Shown: piece by piece, positions 16,379 to 24,740 of the stretch
Position numbering within the stretch: position 1 is the first letter of the stretch
Layout: every line of letters starts with the position of its first letter
NCBI GenBank assembly: GCA_963766935.1
Contig: CAVYBY010000003.1
Span: 62,001-126,000, forward strand
Direction of reading: 5' to 3'
DNA length: 64,000 nucleotides
Origin: CAVYBY01 sp963766935
GTDB taxonomy: Bacteria > Actinomycetota > UBA4738 > HRBIN12
Notes under the pieces: model-generated
What the model was told of the DNA's origin: nothing
Database searches by the model: none
Seen by the model: the letters and a program-made list of their open reading frames with translations, nothing else
Position numbers and translations under genes: made by a program

Positions 16379-17284
16379 TCACTGTACTTCCGGCGACGCC
16401 CTCTCCTCGTCCAGCCCCGACATGCGGGCCAGGCCCTCGAAGAGCGCCGCGAAGTCCTTCTTCTCGAGGCCCATGCCGCGGAGCGCCGTGAGCATCTGGT
16501 TGGTGGTCGCGGTCGTCGGGAGCGGCACCTCGAGCTCTTTGCCCATCTCGAGCGCGAGGAGCAGGTCCTTTTGCATCATGTTGACGTCGAACCACGCCTC
16601 CTCCGGCTGCTCCAGCACGAACGGGCCGCGGTACCGGATCATCGGCGAAGCGATCACGCTGTTCAGCAGCACGTGCACCGCGGTCTCACGGGGGATCCCG
16701 CTCTTCTCCGCCAGGAGCACGCCCTCGCTGAAGGCGAGCATCTGGACGGCCAGGCTGAGGTTGGTGGCGATCTTCATGGCTGCCGCCTGGCCGTTGCTCC
16801 CCACATGGGTAACCGTCGGGCCGATGTCGCGCAGGATGGGCTCGACCGCGCGGAATGTTGCTTCGTCGCCCCCCACCATGATGGAGAGCTTTCCCTCCTC
16901 CAAGGTGCTCAGGCTTCCGGACACCGGTGCGTCGAGCATCCTCCCACCCGTCACTGCCACCTTCTCGGACAGGTCCCGGCTGGTGGTAGGCCCGACGGAG
17001 CTCATGTCGACGAAGATCGACCGCGACGACAGGCCGGCGAGAAGCCCGTCGGGGCCCTCCGTCACGGCTCGGAGGGCGGCGGCGTTGCTGACCATCGTGA
17101 ACACGACGTCCACGGAGGCGGCGACCTCGCGGGGCGACCCGGCCCACTGCATCCCAGCCTCGACGAGCCACTCCGCTTTCGACCAGGTTCGGTTGTGACC
17201 GGTCACGTCGTGGCCCGCGTCGAGGAGGCGCTTGGCGATACCGCCGCCCATCAGACCGAGCCCCACGAATCCAACGTTGGCCAC
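16379..17284 (-). CDS. 3-hydroxyisobutyrate dehydrogenase family (beta-hydroxyacid) NAD(P)-dependent dehydrogenase
   Basis: 301 residues. The N-terminal NVGFVGLGLMGGGIAKRLLDAGHDV is the GxGxxG Rossmann motif with the family's G-L-M-G pattern. DAPVSGSLSTLEEGKLSIMVGG is the substrate-binding signature, and NGQAAAMKIATNL contains the catalytic Lys. An Arg in the cofactor loop (HNRTWSK) suggests NADP(H) preference. GTG 17284 is chosen for AGGAGGG just upstream. Family members oxidise 3-hydroxyisobutyrate (valine breakdown), tartronate semialdehyde or related 3-hydroxy acids. Sitting between Liv-type importer genes and an isobutyryl-CoA-type mutase, a C4 branched-acid substrate is the best guess. 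Confidence 0.87.
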   Translation of the reverse strand: MANVGFVGLGLMGGGIAKRLLDAGHDVTGHNRTWSKAEWLVEAGMQWAGSPREVAASVDVVFTMVSNAAALRAVTEGPDGLLAGLSSRSIFVDMSSVGPTTSRDLSEKVAVTGGRMLDAPVSGSLSTLEEGKLSIMVGGDEATFRAVEPILRDIGPTVTHVGSNGQAAAMKIATNLSLAVQMLAFSEGVLLAEKSGIPRETAVHVLLNSVIASPMIRYRGPFVLEQPEEAWFDVNMMQKDLLLALEMGKELEVPLPTTATTNQMLTALRGMGLEKKDFAALFEGLARMSGLDEERASPEVQ

Positions 17285-17294
17285 GTTCCCTCCT

Positions 17295-18026
17295 CTACGC
17301 CTTGATGGTCGAGCCGGTACCGAGGTACAGCCTTGCCACCTCGGGATCTTCGAGAAGGCTCGGGCCCGGTCCCCGTAGCCGCACGACACCCGATTCCATG
17401 ACCGCGCCGTGGTGCGAGATGGCGAGTCCCGATCGGGCGTTCTGCTCGACCAGGAGCACGGTGCGACCGGACCGATTGATCTCGGTGATCGTCTCGAAGA
17501 CGAAGCGCCGCGCCTTGGGATCGAGTCCGGTTGAGGGCTCGTCCATCAACACGACGATCGGATCCAGCATCATCGCCCTCGCGATCTCCACGACCTTCTG
17601 CTCGCCACCCGACAACGAGCCCGCGCGGGCCTGCCGTCGTCGCCCCACGATCTGGAAGCGCTCGGCAACCTCTTCCACCCGTCGATGCAGGAGCGTCTTG
17701 TCCCGCATCACGAAGCCACCCATCAGGACGTTGTCCCATACCGACATCGAGGGAAAGAGCGACCGCTCCTGCGGGACGTGCACGATGCCCAGTCGCAGGA
17801 TGGCCTGGGGACTGAGACCTCCGAGGGACTCGCCGCGGAGGGTAATGGTCCCGGCTTTCGGCCGGAGCAGTCCGCTCACGGTCTTCAGCACCGTCGACTT
17901 TCCGGCGCCGTTCGGGCCGATCAGACAGGTGATCGCGCCCTCCTCGACCTCGAGCGTGACCCCCCGCAGAACGTCGCCGTGGCCGTACCCGGCCACCACG
18001 CCGTCGATCCCGAGCAGCGCCGCCAC
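17295..18026 (-). CDS. livF: Branched-chain amino acid-type ABC transporter ATP-binding protein LivF
   Basis: 243 residues and intact. Walker A GPNGAGKST, the Q-loop HVPQERSLFPSMSVWDN, the ABC signature LSGGEQKVVEIARAM, Walker B VVLMDEPSTGLD and H-loop VEQNA are all present, and VEQNA is typical of LivF. It pairs with LivG (1 bp between stop and start) to energise a Liv-type importer. This gene and the dehydrogenase after it are free of frameshifts, unlike the transporter genes upstream. Liv systems import branched-chain amino acids, but homologues also take up amides, urea or short-chain carboxylates. Confidence 0.9.
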   Translation of the reverse strand: MAALLGIDGVVAGYGHGDVLRGVTLEVEEGAITCLIGPNGAGKSTVLKTVSGLLRPKAGTITLRGESLGGLSPQAILRLGIVHVPQERSLFPSMSVWDNVLMGGFVMRDKTLLHRRVEEVAERFQIVGRRRQARAGSLSGGEQKVVEIARAMMLDPIVVLMDEPSTGLDPKARRFVFETITEINRSGRTVLLVEQNARSGLAISHHGAVMESGVVRLRGPGPSLLEDPEVARLYLGTGSTIKA

Positions 18027-18027
18027 C

Positions 18028-18760
18028 TCAGGCCCCCAGGTAGGCGTCGAGGACGCCCGGGTGTCGTTGGATCTCTTCGGGCGTGCCCTCCGCCAGCTTC
18101 GCGCCGTTGTCCAGGACGATCACCGCGTCGCAGAGGCGCATCACGAGGTTCATCTCGTGCTCCACGATGAGGAAGGTGATCCCGGTGCGGTGGAGATCGC
18201 GGATGTGGCGCTCCATCGTCTCGATCATCACGGGGTTCACGCCGGCGGTCGGCTCGTCGAGAAGCACGAGCTTCGGGTGTCCCATCAAGACGGTGGCGAA
18301 CTCGAGGAGCTTCTGCTGTCCGAAGGACAGCTCACGGGCCGGATGGTCCGCGTGCGTCGGCCAGTCCGAACTGGGCCAGCACCTCGCCGGCCCTGCTTCG
18401 TTCGGCCGGGCGGACGTCCAGGCCGAACAAGGCGGCACGTCGGCGGTGCATGGCGACGACCAGGTTCTCGATCAGGCTCAACTCGCCGAACACGCGAGAC
18501 TGCTGGAACGTTCGCGTCAGCCCCCTCCGGTACAAGTCGATCGGGTTGGGCCGGGTCACGCGTCGCCCCTCAAAGGTGACGCTGCCGGAATCGGCCGGGA
18601 GATAGCCGGTGATCACATTGAAGACGGTGGTCTTGCCCGACCCGTTCGGCCCGATCAGCGCGCTGACCGTGCCTTCCGTCACCATGAACGAGCAGGTGTC
18701 CACCGCCGTGACACCGCCGAACCGTTTGGTGAGTCCCGTCACTTCGAGGAGCGTGGTCAC
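18028..18760 (-). CDS. livG: Branched-chain amino acid-type ABC transporter ATP-binding protein LivG, one frameshift
   Basis: About 244 codons if one base is corrected. The first two thirds (from GTG 18760) hold LTKRFGGVTAV, Walker A GPNGSGKTT, the Q-loop RTFQQSRVF and the region up to EVLAQFGL. The frame then breaks near 18345-18360, and the last third continues in another frame with the signature LSFGQQKLLEFAT, Walker B VLLDEPTAGVNP and H-loop VEHEM. VEHEM and the long insertion before the signature are LivG hallmarks. GTG 18760 overlaps the livM stop (GTGA). One indel inside an otherwise conserved protein favours sequence error. Confidence 0.82.
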
Positions 18761-19774
18761 GACAGCACCCGCTCTGGTTTGGATGCGGCCGGTTCGTCGG
18801 ACGGCCCCGATCGATCCCTTCGTGCCGCGACGAGGTCGCGAAGGGACGGCAGGATTCCCCGGGGAAGGAGCAAGACGATTCCGAGGAACACGGCGGCGTA
18901 CGCGATCAGGTAGAGATCGCTCCCGCCGTAGCGGTATGCCAGCCACTGCTGCGCCGGCACCAGGATGGCGGCGCCGAGGACCGGCCCCCACACCGTCCCG
19001 ATGCCGCCGAGGAACACGGGCAGGATCGAGCCGATCATCACCAGCGGATCGACCGCGTACTGCGGATAGATGTAACCGAGGTAGTAGGCCCACACGGCGC
19101 CGATCATCCCGACGAGCCCGACGCTCAACGCGAATGTCAGGATCTTCACAAACGTGGTGCGGCACGCCGACCCACGCGCCTTGTCCTCGTCGTCGCGGAT
19201 CGCGAAGAGCATGAGTCCCAGCTTGTCCCGTCGGACGTGCCACGAGATCAGCAGGGCGAGGGCAAAGACGCCCAGCAACGCGAGATAGAACGGCCGCTCG
19301 TACAGCGAAAAGCTCGGGGTCGGCAACGAGATGTCCCTGCGAGCCGTGGGTGAGGCTGTGGAGGTTGAACGCGAGGTACTGGACCACGAACAGCAACGTG
19401 AGCGTCACGATGGCGAATGTCATCTGGCGCGTCCGAGGGCCAGCCAGGCGATCGGCACGCTCACGAGCCCGACGGAGATGCCGATCAGCGGGAGCACGGC
19501 GAAGGGCGCGAGGCCGTTCGACCCGATGCCGACATGGTTGAACAGGATCGCCTCGCGTGTACGCGCCCAGGCCGAAGAACGCCACGTGGCCGAGCGAGAT
19601 GTAGCCGGAGTAGCCGCCGAGAAGGTTCCACGCCGCGCCAGCCCCGCGTACATCAGCGTGAAGAACGCCATGTTCAGCACCCATTGCTGCGTGGAAGACG
19701 AACGGGAAAGCAAGGAGCGCACCGAAACGACCCCGGGCCGCACCGGGCCACGCAGCCGGAGGACGCCGTCTCAC
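18757..19774 (-). pseudogene. livM: Liv-type permease LivM, at least five frameshifts
   Basis: Membrane permease recognisable only by joining pieces from different frames: LLAFPFVFHA, then QQWVLNMAFFTLMYAGLA, then GGYSGYISLGHVAFFGLGAYT, then EAILFNHVGIGSNGLAPF, then MTFAIVTLTLLFVVQYLAFN, and finally a clean 190-residue C-terminal part with VFLGGIGTVWGPVLGA and LLLPRGI. The breaks fall near 19690, 19640, 19560, 19440 and 19335. Each piece keeps LivM-type conserved residues with no internal stop in its own frame. That is unlike old decay and suggests local sequence error. GTG 19774 overlaps the livH stop (GTGA). Confidence 0.75.
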
Positions 19775-20650
19775 AGCGCACCCCGTTCGCGGACGCCGAA
19801 CAGCCCCTGTGGGCGGAACAGCAGGATCGCGATCAGCACGACGAAGAACGACGAACGACGACCAGGAGGGCGAGATCGTACGGCGACGACCGACTCGGCA
19901 ACCCCCAGCACGAGGGAGGCGACGATCGCCCCGCCCATGCTGCCGAGCCCGCCCAGGACGACGATCGAGAGCAACCGCGAGATCAGGTCGTAGTGGCTGC
20001 CCGGGTTGAACGGATAGATCATGCCGTACACCGCGCCGGCCGCCGATGCGGTGGCAACGCCGATGCCGAACCCCAGCGCGGACACGCGGTCGGCGTCGAC
20101 CCCGAGCAGCTTGGCCGAGACCGGGTTCTGAACCGTCGCCCGAACCGACCGGCCGAACCTGGTCCGCGCGAGCAGCAGGTAGAGCCGCACGAGGATCGCC
20201 ACTGAAAGGGCAAAGCCGAAGACGCGGACTTCCGGAAGCGGAACCCGCCGAGACTCCACGAGCGATTGGAGTAGCCGGTGATCGTGGACGGTAGGTCGTG
20301 GTGTAGGCCACGCGTCAGGACTCCCTCGACCGCCGAGCGCCGTGGCCCACGTCACGAGCAGCGACATCTCCTCGGCGTTCGCGCCGCGGAGCGATCGGAT
20401 GAACACGCGGTGAAGAGCCGACGCCGAGGCCGAACATCGCCGGAGTGATGAGGAGGATCGAGAGGAACGGGTCGAGGTGCAGGACCGAGAACGCCGAATA
20501 GCTCAGGTACGCCCCCAGGATCACCATCGCCCCCTGGGCCACGTTCACCACCCGCATGATCCCGAAGACCAGCGTCAGGCCGCTGGACATCAGCGCGTAG
20601 ACCCCGCCGATCAGAACCCCAAGGATGCACGCCTGCACGAAAAGGTGCAT
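19771..20650 (-). pseudogene. livH: Liv-type permease LivH, several frameshifts
   Basis: Starts with ATG 20650 behind GGGAGG and opens as a typical LivH: ILGVLIGGVYALMSSGLTLVFG, then VVNVAQGAMVILGAYL. The frame breaks near 20415 (continuing as FIRSLRGANAEEMSLLVTWA) and again around 20290-20230. Near 19850-19880 a stretch reads RSRPPGRR where a hydrophobic helix is expected, so two compensating indels are likely. The remainder (GIGVATASAAGAVYGM, VVLGGLGSMGGAIVASLVLG, LLFRPQGLFG) is well conserved. It follows the binding-protein gene by 53 bp. Sequence error and genuine inactivation cannot be separated here. Confidence 0.75.
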
Positions 20651-20703
20651 TCAGCCTCCCGGGGGCCTCGACCCCTCGTCGTCGTCCGCGGGCTCGGCCG
20701 AGC

Positions 20704-21937
20704 CTATCCGCTCCAGTTCGGCTTCGGGATGACCGGGTCGGTCAGCGCCACCTCTGGCGGGTAGACGGGCAGGAGCTTGCCACCCACCCACTCGAGCAGA
20801 AGATCCTGTCCCTGGGGCTCGCCGATCTCGTTCCAGGAGAGATTCCCCTCGACGCTCGGCCACGATCCCTGGTGAAGCGCGTCGATGATCTTCATGTTGT
20901 CGAGTGAGTTCACCTTCTCCACCACGGCTTGCAGGATCTGACCGCACGCGTAGGCCTCTGCGGACGTGGAGTCGATCGGCCCGGAGCCGTACTTCGCCTT
21001 GTACCCAGCGACGAACTCCGAGTTGCCCGGCGAGGTCTCCTGCTCGAACCAGTCCCCCGCACCGAAGATCCCCTCGGTGTTGGCGGCCCCGACCTTGTCG
21101 GGGAAGTTACCGGATCGTTGGATCCGTTGGAGAAGAACAGGAACTTCGGGCTGAAGCTCTGCTCGATCATCGCCTTGGCGAGGGCGAAAGCGTCCTCCAC
21201 TGCGTGCCGCCAACCACGACGTCGGGATTCGCTGCCGCGATCCGCGACACGATGGGCGAGAAGTCCGAGGTCTCGGGCTCATATCTTCTTGTACACGGTC
21301 TGGATCCCCGCCGCTCTCGAACTTCTGCCGAACCGTTTCGGCGATCGGGGCCGGCGAACGGATCGTCGAGCTCAGGGTAGGCGGCGGTCTTCGGCTGCTC
21401 GTTCGCCGGCAGAGACAGGATGTAGTTCGCGAACACTTCTCCTCTGGCGACCACGGGCGCCGGCTGGACGAAGAACACGTTCTCCAGCTTCTCGTCGAAG
21501 ATCGCCGGGCCGCCTCCGGCCGGCTCGATGAACGCGTAGTTGTATCGGTTGGCGACCTTCGCTGCAGGAGCGCTGAGGAGCGTCGAGAAGGGACCGAAGA
21601 CGAAGTCGACATGGTCCTTCGTGATGAGGTTCTGGATGTTCGTCACAACCTGGTCGGGACTGCTGGTGTCGTCGACGATCTTCAGCTCGACCTGGCGGCC
21701 GAGCAAGCCGCCGTTCGCATTGATCGTGTCGGCCCACAGCTCGTAACCCTTCTTGGCCGCCGCACTCGGGTCGGAGAAGTCACCGGTTGCCGAGAGGGAG
21801 ATGCCGATGACGATCGGCTCGGTGCTGCCCGTGCTGCCGGAGTTGGTACCCGTCTTTCCATTGCTGGAGCACGCAGCCAGAAGCAGCCCGGCCACCCCCA
21901 GCGCCATCAGCTTCGTCCATCGCTTCACGGACACCAT
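20704..21937 (-). pseudogene. Liv-type (amino-acid/carboxylate) substrate-binding lipoprotein, several frameshifts
   Basis: First gene of the operon. ATG 21937 has AGGAGGGGG upstream. The protein begins MVSVKRWTKLMALGVAG with lipobox LLLAACSSNGK, then PIVIGISLSATGDFSD, ANGGLLGRQVELKIVDD, FGPFSTLLSAPAAKVANRY and so on: a type I periplasmic binding fold of the LivJ/ABC-amino-acid class. The frame is clean for about 190 residues and then breaks repeatedly between about 21375 and 21110. Conserved pieces are found in turn in different frames (IAETVRQKFESGG, YEPETSDFSPIVSRIAAANPDVVVGG, EDAFALAKAMIEQ, then GNFPDKVGAANTEGIFGAGDW to the end). Confidence 0.78.
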
Positions 21938-22006
21938 GCCCCCTCCTGTTCTTCGGCCCTCTTCCTCGGCCTCGTTTCTCGGAAGACCCCCCTTGGGGTG
22001 GGGGGA

Positions 22007-22020
22007 TGCAAACCTTTGCA
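22007..22020. promoter_or_regulatory. LacI-family operator at the liv-icm operon promoter
   Basis: TGCAAACCTTTGCA: 6-bp perfect arms (TGCAAA/TTTGCA) around CC. It starts 6 bp downstream of the -10 hexamer and so covers the predicted transcription start, a classic repression position. It resembles the pair of sites upstream of the LacI-family gene (TGCAACCGATTGCA) and the general LacI/PurR-type consensus TGCAANCGNTTGCA. Confidence 0.75.
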
Positions 22021-22026
22021 CGCGGG

Positions 22027-22055
22027 ATGCTAGGCCCGCGGGCAGAGCAAGTCAA
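22027..22055 (-). promoter_or_regulatory. Sigma70-type promoter of the liv-icm operon
   Basis: On the minus strand, -35 TTGACT (22055-22050), a 17-bp spacer and -10 TAGCAT (22032-22027). It drives the substrate-binding protein gene at 21937 and probably all genes to 13520. This is the best consensus promoter in the window, and the operator lies immediately downstream. Confidence 0.7.
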
Positions 22056-22056
22056 T

Positions 22057-22125
22057 CCACGCTCCCTGGCCACGCTCCCTGGCCACGCTCCCTGGCCACG
22101 CTCCCTCGGGCCACGCTCTCTCGGG
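22057..22125. repeat. 13/15-bp tandem repeat upstream of the liv-icm promoter
   Basis: CCACGCTCCCTGG three times (22057-22069, 22070-22082, 22083-22095), then two 15-bp variants ending CGGG (22096-22110, 22111-22125). It abuts the -35 element and lies between the operon and the regulator gene. Confidence 0.85.
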
Positions 22126-22149
22126 CCGGAGCGCCCTCGGGCGGCACCT

Positions 22150-23157
22150 TCAGGCGGGTGCGGTCGACTCGCGGATCACGAGCTCCGGAGGGATGAGGAT
22201 CGTCTCGGGTGCGCGGTCCGGTTCCCCGATGATGCCCAGCAGCACGACGCCGGCCCGGCGGCCGATCTCGTACTCCGGGATCCGGATCGTCGTCAACGCG
22301 GGACGCAGCCGGTCTGCGTACGGCATGTCGTTGAACCCCACCACGGAGATGTCGTCCGGGCACCGCAGACCCGCCTTCTCGCCCGCCTCGATGACGCCGA
22401 TCGCGATGAGGTCGTTGGCGGCGACGATCGCGGTCGGGAGCAGCTCGCGCTCGAAGAGGGACGCGACGGCTTCACGGGCCGCCGTCTCGCTGAACGCAGC
22501 GGCCTCGCAAACGGCGAGTGGCGAGAGGCCGATCAGGCTCATGGCTGCCACGAATCCCCCCGCCCGGCGGGCGCCGGTCGAGGTGTTCGACGGACCGGCA
22601 ACATGGGCGATCCGGCTGTGGCCGAGTCCGGAGAGATGTTCCACCGCAAGGGTCATCCCGGCCTGGTCATCGGGGATGACGGCGCTCACCCCGCCCCGGT
22701 CGATGGTTCGGTTGACCAGCACGACGGGGGCCGCCCCGGTGAGAAGCTCCTCGACGAGGGGGTCCTGGCGCCGGGCCATGGCCAAGAGCAGCCCGTCCAC
22801 CTGCCGCTCGAGCATCCCCGTCAGATGGCGGCGCTCCTTGGCCTCGTCGTTGTCCGTGTTGCCGAGGATGAGGGTGTACCCGCGTTCGGCGAGGGCGTCC
22901 TCCGCCCCGCGAACGATCGGAGGGAAGAACGGATTGGTGATGTCGGGGATGAGCATGCCGACGGTGAACGAGCGATTCATCTTGAGGGCCCGGGCCATGC
23001 GGTTGACGCGGTAGCCGAGGTCGGAGGCCGCTCGCTGGACTCGCTCGACGGTCTCGGGGCTGACCATCGTCGACCTCGTCTCGTCGAGCGCTCGCGACGC
23101 CGTCGACACGTGGACTCCCGCGGCCTCGGCGACGTCCTTCAGGCCGGGGCGCTTCAT
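22150..23157 (-). CDS. LacI-family transcriptional regulator of the liv-icm operon
   Basis: 335 residues. The helix-turn-helix is at the N-terminus (LKDVAEAAGVHVSTASRAL), followed by the hinge helix (NRMARALKMNRS). The ligand-binding core runs from TVGMLIPDITNPFFPPIVRGAE to ISVVGFNDMPYADRLRPALTTIR, the classic LacI/PurR layout. ATG 23157 is preferred over an upstream frame extension because it begins the HTH as usual and lies 6 nt after TACACT. Two tandem palindromes matching the family operator consensus lie 41-67 bp upstream, and a related one lies at the start of the adjacent operon, so it very likely controls itself and that operon. The ligand is unknown; a sugar would be usual for the family but the operon is not sugar-related. 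Confidence 0.92.
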   Translation of the reverse strand: MKRPGLKDVAEAAGVHVSTASRALDETRSTMVSPETVERVQRAASDLGYRVNRMARALKMNRSFTVGMLIPDITNPFFPPIVRGAEDALAERGYTLILGNTDNDEAKERRHLTGMLERQVDGLLLAMARRQDPLVEELLTGAAPVVLVNRTIDRGGVSAVIPDDQAGMTLAVEHLSGLGHSRIAHVAGPSNTSTGARRAGGFVAAMSLIGLSPLAVCEAAAFSETAAREAVASLFERELLPTAIVAANDLIAIGVIEAGEKAGLRCPDDISVVGFNDMPYADRLRPALTTIRIPEYEIGRRAGVVLLGIIGEPDRAPETILIPPELVIRESTAPA

Positions 23158-23163
23158 GCACGG

Positions 23164-23169
23164 AGTGTA
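23164..23169 (-). promoter_or_regulatory. Candidate leaderless -10 element for the LacI-family gene
   Basis: TACACT on the minus strand, 6 nt before ATG 23157, with no ribosome site in between. Confidence 0.45.
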
Positions 23170-23197
23170 CCCAGCGAGACCCTGCGGACTCCGAGCG

Positions 23198-23224
23198 TGC
23201 AACCGATTGCAGCAACCGATTGCA
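23198..23224. promoter_or_regulatory. Two tandem LacI-type operators upstream of the regulator gene
   Basis: TGCAACCGATTGCA at 23198-23211 fits the TGCAANCGNTTGCA consensus exactly. AGCAACCGATTGCA at 23211-23224 differs only in its first base. The two share one A and are 13 bp apart centre to centre. They lie upstream of the predicted -35 zone of the regulator gene, which fits autoregulation or looping to 22007. Confidence 0.75.
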
Positions 23225-23288
23225 CCGACGTACGGATTCTCCTGTTCCCCTGGTCGAGCGTCGGTGTGTCACCCCATGGTGCTACAGT

Positions 23289-23302
23289 CGAACACGTGTT
23301 CG
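23289..23302. promoter_or_regulatory. LexA (SOS) box upstream of the DUF222/HNH gene
   Basis: CGAACACGTGTTCG, a perfect palindrome fitting the actinobacterial LexA consensus CGAAC-N4-GTTCG. It starts 1 bp after a TACAGT -10-like hexamer (23283-23288) and ends 20 bp before ATG 23322, so a bound repressor would block initiation. Confidence 0.7.
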
Positions 23303-23321
23303 GGTTGGAAGGGGATTCGGC

Positions 23322-24566
23322 ATGAGCGGGCTTCGATCGGCCCTCGAAGAGCTGTCGTCGGAGGATCTCTCGACCCTGGGCGACGCGGCGGTGGAAGACG
23401 GCTTCGCGGAGCTCGTCCTGGCCGCGCGAGCGATCGAGGCCGAGCGGCTGCGATGGCTTCGCGAGATCGACCGGCGCGGGACGTGGGCGGCGGACGGGTT
23501 CCTCTCCACGGCGTCGTGGGTGAAGGCGCGGTTCCACGAAGCCGGCGGCGACGCCGCCTCCGACGTGCGAACGGCGCGGGCGTTGGAGGACATGCCCGAG
23601 GCGCAGGCGGCGCTCGAGGAGGGCGAGATTTCGCGCTCGGGCGTCGCGGCGCTCGTGCGCGCGCGCGAGCACGCCCCCGAGGCGTTCGCCGCATCGGCGC
23701 CGCTCCTCGTCGAGGCGGCCAGGTCGCTGACGTTCAGGGATCTCGGGCGCGCGCTCGGTCGCTGGGAAGAGCTCGCGGCCGCCGACGGATCGCTCGACCG
23801 GGCGAACGCCCGCTGGGAGCGGCGAGGCCTGCACGTCTCCCCCACCGTCTTCGGGATGGTGCGGGTGGACGGCACGCTCGACCCCGAGAACGGAGAGATC
23901 GTGCTCACGGCGCTCCGCGCCGAGATGGACGCGCAGGTAAAGAGCGGGTGCGTGGATTCGCGGACCGCGGCGCAACGGCGCGCCGACGCGTTCGGCGAGA
24001 TCTGCCGCCGCGACCTGGATCGCCCCGGCCGGCCCGAGGTCGGCGGCGAACGCCCACACATCAGCGTGCTTGTGGATCTGGAGACGTTGATCGGCGGCGA
24101 CGGGCACTCGGCCGGCGGCCGGGTCGACGATGCCTCGGCGTTCCTTCGGGCGCTCGAACGGCGCTGCGGCGCCGAGCTGGAAACCGTCGGCCCGATCCCC
24201 GCCGAGACCGCGCGCAGGATCGCCTGCGACGCATCGGTGACCCGGATCGTCCTCGGGGCGCGATCGCAACCCCTCGATGTGGGCCGTCGGACGCCGGTCG
24301 TTCCGCCGGCGATCCGCCGGGCACTGGTCGTGCGCGACCGTGGCTGCGCCGTCCCCGGCTGTGATCGGCCGCCCCAGTGGTGCGACGCCCATCACGTCCG
24401 CCACTGGGCCCGGGGCGGCCCGACATCCCTTGCCAACACCGTCCTGCTGTGCCGGCGCCATCACCGGATCGTGCACGACCACGGCCTCACGGTGGAGATC
24501 CGCGACGAGTTCCCGGTGTTCCGACGGCCCGACGGGAGCGTGATCGACGAACGACGACCGCCCTAG
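23322..24566 (+). CDS. DUF222 / HNH endonuclease domain protein (13E12-repeat-like family)
   Basis: 414 residues. The N-terminal ~280 residues form the mostly helical DUF222 domain (AARAIEAERLRWLREIDRRG, the STASWVKARF segment and the long GEIVLTALRAEMDAQV helix). The C-terminus carries an HNH nuclease motif: RDRGCAVPGCDRPPQWCDAHHVRHWARGG (split here only as a position guide, residues ~333-361), then the N in SLANTVLLCRRHH. The Cys pairs fit a structural zinc. The family is abundant in actinobacterial genomes, and several mycobacterial members are LexA-controlled. The LexA box upstream therefore points to a DNA-damage-inducible role. The target and whether it cuts in vivo are unknown. Confidence 0.88.
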   Translation: MSGLRSALEELSSEDLSTLGDAAVEDGFAELVLAARAIEAERLRWLREIDRRGTWAADGFLSTASWVKARFHEAGGDAASDVRTARALEDMPEAQAALEEGEISRSGVAALVRAREHAPEAFAASAPLLVEAARSLTFRDLGRALGRWEELAAADGSLDRANARWERRGLHVSPTVFGMVRVDGTLDPENGEIVLTALRAEMDAQVKSGCVDSRTAAQRRADAFGEICRRDLDRPGRPEVGGERPHISVLVDLETLIGGDGHSAGGRVDDASAFLRALERRCGAELETVGPIPAETARRIACDASVTRIVLGARSQPLDVGRRTPVVPPAIRRALVVRDRGCAVPGCDRPPQWCDAHHVRHWARGGPTSLANTVLLCRRHHRIVHDHGLTVEIRDEFPVFRRPDGSVIDERRPP

Positions 24567-24627
24567 GCTTCGCTCGCCCCTATGGCTGGGTGAGGTTCGT
24601 GCTCACGGAGGCTCGGACATAGGTGAG

Positions 24628-24643
24628 CGACGATCGATCGTCG
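24628..24643. other. 16-bp perfect palindrome in the HNH-ssrA intergenic space
   Basis: CGACGATCGATCGTCG, between the HNH stop (24566) and the 3' end of ssrA (24741). The remaining intergenic sequence shows no open frame with coding character and no other recognisable element. Confidence 0.4.
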
Positions 24644-24715
24644 ATGGATGGAGGAACGCTACCTGCGGCATCGGGAGATCTCGCCGGCACGACGAGACTG
24701 GGCACCTCCAACAGG

Positions 24716-24735
24716 GCTCAGACCGATGCCTGAGC
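24716..24735 (-). terminator. Hairpin just downstream of ssrA
   Basis: GCTCAG-GCATCGGT-CTGAGC on the minus strand, beginning 6 nt after the tmRNA discriminator base. 6-bp stem, 8-nt loop, no T-run. Candidate terminator or 3'-processing signal. Confidence 0.4.
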
Positions 24736-24740
24736 GCTCT

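Noticed and set aside
22057..22125. A CRISPR-like array
   Set aside because: Units are 13-15 bp with no unique spacers; it is a simple tandem repeat.
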